Of a DNA stretch of 11,584 nt, positions 6,333-11,584 are shown in pieces. Every line of letters starts with the position of its first letter. The stretch's first letter is position 1. The position numbers were made by a program, and so were the translations under genes. The DNA is from CAZPCT01 sp964585325 (GTDB taxonomy: Bacteria; Patescibacteriota; Minisyncoccia; JACQLN01; CAZPCT01). Below the pieces are notes generated by a model, which searched no databases, was not told where the DNA came from, and saw only the letters and a list, made by a program, of their open reading frames with translations. The DNA is taken from assembly GCA_964585325.1 (NCBI GenBank), contig CAZPCT010000009.1, forward strand, positions 1 through 11,584, given 5' to 3'.

Positions 6333-6866
6333 TTTGATACTTTCTCCTTAAATTAAGTGTAGTACTTAATTATTACGTTAACGTAGTAATTAATGACAGT
6401 GAGTGTCAATGTCATTCGCGGAGTCAGCCCCCCCTTGCCGCTAAGCAAGCGGAATCGACCGACCTGTACTCCAGTTGTAATGTATGACGGGCTCCTGGGC
6501 GCTATTCTTACAGGAATTGACCCCGCCCCACGCCCTGCGCCTAAGCGCAAAACGCGGGAATGATTTCTGCAGAGCTCATTCCCCTTAACAACGGACAATG
6601 TCCGTAGAGCGGGGTGAACCGTAAGAGTGCACAATCATTCGCACGTCATATCACTGCGGCGGAACACGGATTTGCGTCCACCCCTCACATGGTGTGCAGT
6701 ATATCGCACGGGCATCACGGCCATGACTAATGGAGACCGAAATGCCATGTGAGGGGCAGATACAAACAGACGACACCTCTTCTGCTCGTAACGGCAGACA
6801 AAGCACCTCCTTTGTTCAGTACAAAAACGCTCTCTTCATAGGACACAAGGAGTAACGTCGCTTTGT
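6333..6866 (-). ncRNA. long, highly structured 5' leader or independent structured RNA, family not recognised
   Basis: About 534 nt separate a strong minus-strand promoter from the surface-protein start, and the RNA is packed with helices. Main pairings: 6860-6866 with 6798-6804; 6845-6852 with 6807-6815 (one bulge); 6781-6785 with 6794-6798; a 23-position helix 6745-6767 with 6670-6692 (22 pairs, core CCCCTCACATGG perfectly paired), enclosing two sub-hairpins (around 6711-6746 and 6694-6709); 6591-6596 with 6600-6605; 6556-6563 with 6576-6583; a 14-pair hairpin 6527-6558 with UUAG loop; 6463-6468 with 6509-6514; 6423-6429 with 6457-6463; 6438-6442 with 6448-6452; 6392-6398 with 6410-6416. 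About ten of the pairs are G-U on the minus strand and would be A-C mismatches on the plus strand, which fixes the functional strand. There is no T-run terminator before the gene, so a cis-acting leader is favoured, but processing into a separate RNA is possible. I looked for tmRNA, RNase P and SRP hallmarks and found none. Confidence 0.7.
6351..6393. repeat. near-perfect 28-nt palindrome overlapping an SD-adjacent hairpin
   Basis: Positions 6366-6379 and 6380-6393 are complementary at 13 of 14 positions (core TACGTTAACGTA). Overlapping it, AATTAAGT (6351-6358) and ACTTAATT (6364-6371) form an 8-bp hairpin with a 5-nt loop that ends one base before the SD of the surface-protein gene. Bases 6366-6371 belong to both, so as RNA only one can form at a time. 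As DNA, the palindrome is large enough to be a regulator binding site. Confidence 0.55.
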
Positions 6867-6872
6867 AAACAT

Positions 6873-6881
6873 ATTATACCA
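6873..6881 (-). promoter_or_regulatory. strong extended -10 promoter for the structured leader and surface protein
   Basis: On the minus strand TGG-TATAAT (6881 to 6873) is a perfect extended -10 element. The predicted start, 7 nt on, is A6866. This is exactly the first base of the ACAAAGC segment that pairs with 6798-6804, an independent sign that the start is placed correctly. A TTTACA lies upstream (6898-6893), but the 14-nt spacing is too short for a standard -35. Confidence 0.75.
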
Positions 6882-6895
6882 CAGCCAAGGGCTGT
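6881..6895. repeat. inverted repeat abutting the extended -10
   Basis: ACAGCC-AAG-GGCTGT is a perfect 6-bp inverted repeat with a 3-nt centre. It covers the spacer region just upstream of the extended -10 on the minus strand. It could be an operator, or a transcript-end hairpin for readthrough from clpB, though no T-run follows. Confidence 0.45.
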
Positions 6896-6901
6896 AAAGG
6901 C

Positions 6902-7020
6902 CTCAAAAGTGTGGATAATGCCGTAAACGGGCGCTAGGCAAAAAGTACCACAGTTGCTCTATATCCGCAAGAATGGTTGTGTAGTGCCCAGGCACAAAGA
7001 AATTGATCTAAAGTAGCCCC
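6902..7020. other. non-coding gap between clpB and the leader promoter
   Basis: About 120 nt with no supported gene. I see only small stems (GTGC at 6990-6993 type pairing around GCCCAGGC, and CCGTAAACGG at 6921-6930) and a minus-strand T5 near 6940 not preceded by a good stem. A clear clpB terminator is not visible. Confidence 0.4.
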
Positions 7021-9651
7021 TTACTTCGTAGAAGCTACAGTTACGCCTTCTTTCGCAAAGTCCACTTTAAACGCGCGCTTCTGTCTGTCCGCCCCTCCTC
7101 CCCTCTCCAAAAGAGTGGACGAGAGCGGGTTCAAGACCAGCTTCTGTATGGCACGCTTGAGGGGACGGGCGCCGTAGATAGGGTCAAATCCTTCTTTTAT
7201 AAGATGCTTTTTAAGCTTGGGTGTTATCTTAACCGAGATGTTCTGCTTGGCCAGGCGCTTGCGCACACGTTCCAACTGAATGTCTACAATCTTTTCAAGG
7301 TCCTCTTTGGTAAGAGAGTTAAAGACAATAATCTCATCTAGACGGTTGAGGAATTCGGGCCGGAAGTGCTTTTGAAGCACCCCCCGTATCTTTGCGTCTA
7401 TTTCCTTCCGTTCCGCCTGTGAGGTCTTTGACGGAGAAAAGCCAAGCCCGTGGTACTCCTGAATGATGTCCGTACCTAGGTTGGATGTCATGATGATGAT
7501 GGTGTTCTTGAAGTTCACCCTGCGGCCCTTTGAGTCCGTAAGGTGGCCTTCGTCCAGTACCTGCAGGAGCGTGTTGAAGACCTCTGGGTGCCCCTTCTCT
7601 ATTTCATCAAAAAGCACCACGCTGTAGGGCCGGCGCCGCACCTGCTCTGTCAGCTGACCACCCTCTTCATACCCCACGTACCCGGGCGGTGAGCCCAAAA
7701 GCCGGGAGACGGCGTGCCGCTCCATATATTCAGACATATCTATGCGAATGGTTGCGTTCTCGTCATTAAACAGAAATTCCGCAAGCGCGCGGGCAAGCTC
7801 CGTCTTTCCCACGCCCGTAGGCCCCAGGAACATAAACGAGCCAAGCGGCCGCGTCTCTTCTGAAAGCCCCGTGCGTGCGCGGCGAATAGCGTGAGAGATG
7901 GCCTCAACAGCATCTTCCTGGCCAATGACGCGTTGCTTGAGCTCGTCTTCCAGCCGGACAAGTTTGTGTGCTTCGTCTTCCACCAGTCGCATAACGGGTA
8001 TACCCGTCCAGCGTGAGACCACCTGCGCAATATCTTCCTCCCCCACCTCTTCCCTCAGTAGGCGGTGGTCTGAACTAAGCGCCCCCAATTTCCGCGAGGC
8101 CTCATCTATCTGTTTTTCAAGTTTAGGGATTTCCCCATACCGTATCTCTGCAACATCCTCAAGCTCTCCTTGGCGCTCCGCTATTTCCGCCTCTGCCTTA
8201 AGCTCTTCTATCTCTTTTTGAGATGAGCGGATAGCAGAGATGAGCTCCTTCTCTTTCTGCCACTGCGCCTCAAGCGTGGAATACTCTTCCTTCAAGTCCG
8301 CCAAAGACTTTTCAAGGGTCTTTATCTTCTCTTTTGTCTTGGGGTCTTTCTTCTCTTTCTTTAAAGCCTCCCGTTCAATTTCCATGCGCCGTATCTCACG
8401 CGTCAGCGTGTCTAGCCGTTCAGGCATGGAGTCTATGGTCATACGCAAAGCGGACGTGGCCTCGTCAATAAGGTCAATAGCTTTGTCTGGTAGGAAGCGG
8501 TCTGTAATATAGCGCTGTGAAAGCTCCACTGCCGCTACAATGGCCGCGTCTGTAATACGCACCCCGTGGTGCACTTCGTACTTCTCTTTAATGCCGCGCA
8601 AAATAGCGACAGCGTCTTCCTCGTCAGGCTCCTGCACCATCACGGGCTGGAAGCGGCGCTCAAACGCCGGGTCCTTTTCAATATGCTGCCGGTATTCTTT
8701 GAGCGTGGTAGCGCCAACGGCGTGAAGCTCACCGCGTGCCAGCGGGGGCTTTAATAGGTTTGACGCGTCTATAGCGCCCTCCGCGCCGCCCGCGCCCATA
8801 AGCGTGTGAAGTTCGTCTATGAATAAAATAATCTGCCCGTCTGAACGGGTTATTTCTTTAAGAATGGCTTTGAGCCGCTCCTCAAATTCCCCTCTAAACT
8901 TTGTGCCTGCCACCAGCGCGCCAATATCAAGAGAGACAAGCTCCTTGTTCTTAATGCTCTCTGGCACGTCCCCCGCCACAATACGCTGGGCAAGCCCCTC
9001 AACAATAGCTGTCTTTCCCACGCCCGCCTCGCCTATGAGAACCGGGTTGTTCTTGGTGCGGCGCGAAAGCACCTGCATGACGCGGCGTATCTCACGGTCG
9101 CGCCCAATGACCGGGTCAAGTTTCTCTTTTCTTGCAAGCTCTGTAAGGTTGCGCGTGTACTTTTCAAGCGCCTTATACGTCTTCTCTGGGTCTGCAGACG
9201 TCACCCGCTCTGGCCGCAGATCTTTGAGTGTCTTCATAACCACCTCTGGGTCCACACCCGCGTTGTCCAGCACCTGTTTGGCTTTTGAAGAAACACCAAG
9301 AAGCCCCAACAGAAGGTGCTCTGTTGAGATGTACTCGTCTGAAAAACGGGTGGCCTCTTTTTGCGCCCGTTCAAGCACAAGTGCCAGATCCTGGCCCAGG
9401 AACGCCTGTCCCGCGCCACCCCCTATAATACGGGGAAGCTGTTTTATCTCTTTCTTAGTCGCCGTAAGGAGCTCCTTTGTGTCTACCTCAATCTTCTGTA
9501 GAATCTCTGGCACAAGCCCCTCTTTCTGCGTGAGTAGCGCAGCCAAAAGGTGCAGCGCGCCAATATGCTCGCTGCCACTCTTTGTAGCTATCTGGTGCGC
9601 CTTCTGGAACGCCTGCTGCGCTTTGGTTGTAAAATTGCCAAAATTTGTCAT
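7021..9651 (-). CDS. clpB: ATP-dependent protein disaggregase ClpB (Hsp100)
   Basis: ClpB is a hexameric AAA+ unfoldase that pulls polypeptides out of aggregates in the cytoplasm together with DnaK/DnaJ/GrpE. The 876-residue length is typical. Domains: Clp N-terminal domain (about 1-145); first AAA+ module with Walker A GEAGVGKT (207-214), Walker B ILFIDE (275-280), sensor GATT (313-316) and Arg finger region ERRF (331-334); coiled-coil middle domain (about 410-535, long and charged); second AAA+ module with Walker A GPTGVGKT (610-617), Walker B VVLFDE (678-683), pore loop GYVGYEEGG (657-665), Arg finger in FLNRLDE (768-772) and sensor-2 GARPLKR (827-833). The full-length middle domain and the absence of a ClpP-docking IGF/IGL loop separate it from ClpC and ClpA. 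The first pore loop is KFRG rather than the common KYRG, a conservative change. It is probably a single-gene unit repressed by HrcA through the CIRCE element just upstream. No SD is seen, because the operator occupies that place. Confidence 0.95.
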   Translation of the reverse strand: MTNFGNFTTKAQQAFQKAHQIATKSGSEHIGALHLLAALLTQKEGLVPEILQKIEVDTKELLTATKKEIKQLPRIIGGGAGQAFLGQDLALVLERAQKEATRFSDEYISTEHLLLGLLGVSSKAKQVLDNAGVDPEVVMKTLKDLRPERVTSADPEKTYKALEKYTRNLTELARKEKLDPVIGRDREIRRVMQVLSRRTKNNPVLIGEAGVGKTAIVEGLAQRIVAGDVPESIKNKELVSLDIGALVAGTKFRGEFEERLKAILKEITRSDGQIILFIDELHTLMGAGGAEGAIDASNLLKPPLARGELHAVGATTLKEYRQHIEKDPAFERRFQPVMVQEPDEEDAVAILRGIKEKYEVHHGVRITDAAIVAAVELSQRYITDRFLPDKAIDLIDEATSALRMTIDSMPERLDTLTREIRRMEIEREALKKEKKDPKTKEKIKTLEKSLADLKEEYSTLEAQWQKEKELISAIRSSQKEIEELKAEAEIAERQGELEDVAEIRYGEIPKLEKQIDEASRKLGALSSDHRLLREEVGEEDIAQVVSRWTGIPVMRLVEDEAHKLVRLEDELKQRVIGQEDAVEAISHAIRRARTGLSEETRPLGSFMFLGPTGVGKTELARALAEFLFNDENATIRIDMSEYMERHAVSRLLGSPPGYVGYEEGGQLTEQVRRRPYSVVLFDEIEKGHPEVFNTLLQVLDEGHLTDSKGRRVNFKNTIIIMTSNLGTDIIQEYHGLGFSPSKTSQAERKEIDAKIRGVLQKHFRPEFLNRLDEIIVFNSLTKEDLEKIVDIQLERVRKRLAKQNISVKITPKLKKHLIKEGFDPIYGARPLKRAIQKLVLNPLSSTLLERGGGADRQKRAFKVDFAKEGVTVASTK

Positions 9652-9654
9652 TGA

Positions 9655-9681
9655 TTAGCAGTCAAAGACTTAGAGTGCTAA
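9655..9681. promoter_or_regulatory. CIRCE operator (HrcA binding site) upstream of clpB
   Basis: TTAGCAGTC-N9-GAGTGCTAA (9655-9663, 9664-9672, 9673-9681) matches the CIRCE consensus TTAGCACTC-N9-GAGTGCTAA at 17 of 18 positions with the correct 9-nt spacer. HrcA binds this element as a dimer and represses heat-shock genes. The inner edge lies only 3 nt from the clpB ATG, and the outer half overlaps the predicted transcription start. It would therefore also form a hairpin covering nearly the whole 5' untranslated region. HrcA is not encoded in this window. Confidence 0.93.
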
Positions 9682-9728
9682 TAGTCTAGCAAGGGGGCAA
9701 AAGATGTCAATAACACTCTCTAGACTAT
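9681..9728. repeat. 9-bp inverted repeat bracketing the clpB promoter
   Basis: ATAGTCTAG (9681-9689) and CTAGACTAT (9720-9728) are perfectly complementary across 30 nt. One arm contains the clpB -10 and the other contains the stop codon of the HD-domain gene. In a readthrough transcript from the upstream operon it could fold and separate the two units. No T-run follows. Confidence 0.5.
9683..9710 (-). promoter_or_regulatory. sigma70-type promoter of clpB
   Basis: On the minus strand a perfect -35 TTGACA (9710 to 9705), a 16-nt spacer and -10 TAGACT (9688 to 9683), preceded by TGC as an extended -10, predict a start near 9676, inside the CIRCE element. The 5' untranslated region would be about 25 nt. 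Confidence 0.8.
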
Positions 9729-10382
9729 CTCAACACTAGGAAGCTTCTCAATATACGACGTAATGGACGTAGTAGAAATTTCAGAAAGCGGCTTTGTGAC
9801 CCGCGTCTGAATCTGCTCTTCAAGTATACCTGTATACGTTCTGCGCCGCTCCACCTCTTCAATGTCACCCAAAGAGTGGCCGCGTCCTCTGTATCGTTCC
9901 AGAACCTCGTCCCACCGTTCGTCAACACTCACAATGGCATGAGGGGCGACGCGAATGTCGGCGTAGGTGCATATCTTTTCAGACCAGTCGCCGCTTTTAG
10001 TATTTTCCTTCGCTTTTGAACTGCCACATCTGTTAAACAACGCAACGACCTCGTCCCGCACCCCAATATCCTTCATAATGTTTTCTGTGGCCACGTGCTC
10101 ATTCGGCCCCCATTGTGTGATGAATTCTTTTTGAGCGTTCTGCCAGTACTCTTTCTTTCCTTTCTCGCTTTCTCCCAACAAATGAAAATAGTTTTCAAGA
10201 TCAAATTTAATAACATTGCCCAGGTCGTGAAGCAGCAATTCCGACGTAATAAGGTTGTGGTCAGGCGCGTCAGTGCCGTGCCAGTGATCTAAAATCCAGA
10301 GCGCGACGCCCGCAACCCAGTAGTGATGCTGCCTCAGGTTTGGCGGGATATTGTATGTTTGGTAAATTTCAGCTGCTGTCAT
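9720..10382 (-). CDS. HD-domain protein, probable metal-dependent phosphohydrolase
   Basis: This 220-residue soluble protein carries the signature of the HD superfamily, whose members use divalent metal to hydrolyse phosphate esters of nucleotides and related compounds. Visible ligands in order: H19/H20 (RQHHYWVAGVA), H52-D53 (ELLLHDLGN) and D142 (CTYADIRVAP), giving the H...HD...D pattern. H33/H35 and H96 are additional possible ligands. The substrate is not evident. The C-terminal third (about 155-220) is charged and unassigned. The start codon is 8 nt after the stop of the upstream CYTH-membrane fusion gene, so the two are almost certainly co-transcribed and may share a phosphorylated substrate. 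There is no SD before the ATG (CTCCGTAT precedes it). Confidence 0.8.
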   Translation of the reverse strand: MTAAEIYQTYNIPPNLRQHHYWVAGVALWILDHWHGTDAPDHNLITSELLLHDLGNVIKFDLENYFHLLGESEKGKKEYWQNAQKEFITQWGPNEHVATENIMKDIGVRDEVVALFNRCGSSKAKENTKSGDWSEKICTYADIRVAPHAIVSVDERWDEVLERYRGRGHSLGDIEEVERRRTYTGILEEQIQTRVTKPLSEISTTSITSYIEKLPSVEIV

Positions 10383-10390
10383 ATACGGAG

Positions 10391-11437
10391 TTACACGCTT
10401 AGACGGTTGATAATCCCAGCGACCTGTCCCCCTACTACGTAGGATATCGCAATGACAATAACGGCAAAGAGGAGCCGTGCGGCCACCGTCTTCAGTACTG
10501 GCTCTTCCTGCACAAACGCAATCTCGGCGTTCATGAACACCAAGAGCACAATACCCCAGGCAGTCGCCGCGAACAGCGCGTCTGAAAACGAAAGAAAAAG
10601 AAACGGGATCGCGAACGAAAGCGTAAAGATGAGCTTTCCTAAAAAAGTGTAGACAGCACCCCGCATGGCTCCGCGGGAGGAAGACCCCCGTTCGGCCTTC
10701 TCTGCTGTATAGATACCCAGCGCGTCTGAAAACGAGTCCGCAAATGCCACTGAAGCAATGCCCCCCAGCACCGCAAGACGAGAGTCAGTTGCCGCGTTGA
10801 GCCCCACAATCACCCCCAGCGTGGTTAGAACCGCAGAGGAGATACCAAACACAAAGCCGCCAAACACGTCATGAAAGCGGTATAGGAGACGCGTGAAAGG
10901 AGAAAAGCGCGCAAGCGCAAGTTCAAAATAAGACAGAGTGGTACTCACGTTCCCCTCAAGCCCCAACCGGCTGATAAGCCCGTCCACCACATATCCCCGT
11001 TCGGGTGAACGCGCTTCAAACTCAATATAGTTGCCCAATCCTTCCACATTATCAAGTGATATGATGAGCTCGTCTAAAAGATAGGTGCGGCGTTTTTTGT
11101 GTATGCGAACTACCTCCCTATAATCTGCGTGAATGACGCGGGCGTCTTGGGTGCTAACAGGCTTACTGATGACCAGTCGGTTGCGCATATTCCGCGCCGC
11201 CACGGGCCCTTTATACGTAAACAACAAATCCTCATCCCCATCCTTCCTCAGGCGTATCAGCTCGTCACTTTTCTTTATATGTGTGTCCCGGGGCACAAAG
11301 TACACGTCCTCGTGATAAGCAGACGCTAGTTTCCGTGCTCCCAGCGCCAACAACGCCTCTTCTGAAACATCCGCCCGCACCTTTAACTGGTGTTCGTCAG
11401 ATACAAAACCCTGCTCTGCTATGTCAGGCTTTGCCAT
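10391..11437 (-). CDS. CYTH domain fused to a VIT1/CCC1-like membrane domain
   Basis: From the ATG at 11437 the protein has 348 residues. The frame extends to a GTG at 11455, adding six residues (numbering below counts from the GTG). Residues about 21-181 look like a CYTH domain of the CyaB type: EHQLK (21-25), VYFVPRD (51-57), ELIRLRKDG (65-73), TYKGP (80-84), HKKRRTYLLD (119-128), SLDNVEGLGNYIEFEA (133-148) and SYFELAL (175-181). CYTH enzymes bind triphosphate compounds in a beta tunnel with Mg (adenylate cyclase class IV, thiamine triphosphatase, tripolyphosphatase). Here the hallmark ExExK reads ExQxK, and the mid-domain acidic pair is not obvious. Residues about 196-348 resemble the VIT1/CCC1 transporter family, with five likely helices near 198-219, 226-246, 271-292, 294-316 and 326-348. 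The segments FGISSAVLTTLGVIVGL and ADSFSDALGIYTAEKAE fit its first two helices. The family's cytoplasmic metal-binding helix bundle between helices 2 and 3 is absent (only about 20 residues). It heads a probable operon with the HD gene. Confidence 0.78.
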   Translation of the reverse strand: MAKPDIAEQGFVSDEHQLKVRADVSEEALLALGARKLASAYHEDVYFVPRDTHIKKSDELIRLRKDGDEDLLFTYKGPVAARNMRNRLVISKPVSTQDARVIHADYREVVRIHKKRRTYLLDELIISLDNVEGLGNYIEFEARSPERGYVVDGLISRLGLEGNVSTTLSYFELALARFSPFTRLLYRFHDVFGGFVFGISSAVLTTLGVIVGLNAATDSRLAVLGGIASVAFADSFSDALGIYTAEKAERGSSSRGAMRGAVYTFLGKLIFTLSFAIPFLFLSFSDALFAATAWGIVLLVFMNAEIAFVQEEPVLKTVAARLLFAVIVIAISYVVGGQVAGIINRLSV

Positions 11438-11476
11438 ATACCTACAGCGTACCACGCACTACTCAGTAGGCGCTAT

Positions 11477-11584
11477 GTGATCGCCAGCAACAGGTACGGA
11501 TTCTGGGCATGCGGCCCCGACTATCTATACCTGGAGGACCCTGTGAAGACGCGTGGTGAGTATAAGATGAACAACTACGTTTCT
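11477..11584 (+). CDS. possible 5' end of an unidentified gene running off the window
   Basis: One plus-strand frame stays open from before 11477 to the right edge and translates to a protein-like segment (aromatic-rich: ASNRYGFWACGPDYLYLED from residue 3 on the GTG start). The other frames contain stops or look random. Possible starts are GTG at 11477 (AGTAGG six bases upstream), GTG at 11543 (GGAGG five bases upstream, a better SD) or ATG at 11567. The product is unknown. With only 36 codons visible, this call is tentative. If real, it is divergent from the CYTH-membrane gene. Confidence 0.4.
   Translation, partial: MIASNRYGFWACGPDYLYLEDPVKTRGEYKMNNYVS

Noticed and set aside
6392..6416. 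A second promoter just upstream of the surface gene (TTGACA near 6407)
   Set aside because: No acceptable -10 lies 16-18 nt downstream of it on the minus strand, and the bases take part in a 7-bp hairpin.
6353..6634. 93-codon minus-strand open frame within the region before the surface gene
   Set aside because: It coincides with strongly paired RNA helices, has an odd composition (runs such as LTLTV and INYYVNVIIKYY read from hairpins), no SD, and ends at the SD region of the real gene. It is better explained as structured RNA.
6333..6866. tmRNA, RNase P RNA or SRP RNA
   Set aside because: No tRNA-like ends or tag frame, no GAGGAAAGTCC-type or CR-V motifs, and no GGAAGGAAGCA-type SRP loop on either strand. 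A plus-strand GGTGAACCGTAAGAG resembles part of RNase P but stands alone.
7021..9651. ClpC or ClpA rather than ClpB
   Set aside because: The middle domain is full length (about 125 residues), and there is no IGF/IGL/VGF ClpP-binding loop in the second AAA+ module.
8819..9658. 279-codon plus-strand open frame opposite clpB
   Set aside because: Ser/Arg-rich shadow frame antisense to highly conserved ClpB motifs.
1..11584. CRISPR arrays, insertion sequences, tRNA or rRNA genes
   Set aside because: No regularly spaced direct repeats, no transposase-like frames or terminal inverted repeats with target duplications, and no cloverleaf or rRNA motifs were found.

Overview
The window looks like a contig piece from a Candidate Phyla Radiation / Patescibacteria genome, most likely a Parcubacteria-type lineage such as Candidatus Kaiserbacteria. 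This is inferred from gene style, not from a search. The main pointer is the large secreted protein: Ala-rich signal peptide, short Gln/Ala/Leu coiled coil, Cys-containing peptidoglycan-binding domain, then an acidic Asp-rich beta-rich body, a layout I associate with these organisms. Very compact gene spacing and the near absence of Shine-Dalgarno (SD) sites also fit. Only the surface-protein gene has a clear SD.

Layout. (1) Positions 20-3495 hold three GT-B, family-4-like glycosyltransferases: two in tandem on the minus strand and one divergent on the plus strand, separated by almost no intergenic DNA. They probably build a surface polysaccharide or glycan. (2) 3529-4110 (minus) is a membrane-anchored TPR protein. 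(3) 4323-6332 (minus) is the secreted surface protein, followed by two small hairpins and a textbook intrinsic terminator with a UUCG loop. (4) 6333-7020 has no convincing protein gene. It contains a strong extended -10 promoter and about 534 nt of highly structured minus-strand RNA leading into the surface-protein start. G-U pairs in the helices make sense on the minus strand only. I do not recognise this RNA, and it is the most interesting item here. (5) 7021-9651 (minus) is the disaggregase ClpB, with a sigma70-type promoter and a near-perfect CIRCE operator (HrcA site) that ends 3 nt before the ATG. (6) 9720-11455 (minus) is a probable two-gene operon: a CYTH-domain protein fused to a VIT1/CCC1-like membrane domain, then an HD-domain protein. 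(7) A probable plus-strand coding frame runs off the right edge from about 11477.

Functional picture. The left two thirds serve the cell surface: glycan synthesis, a TPR membrane protein and an abundant secreted wall-binding protein with an elaborate RNA leader. The right third is stress response (ClpB under HrcA/CIRCE control) plus a CYTH-VIT/HD pair that may handle phosphorylated nucleotides or polyphosphate at the membrane, which is inference only.
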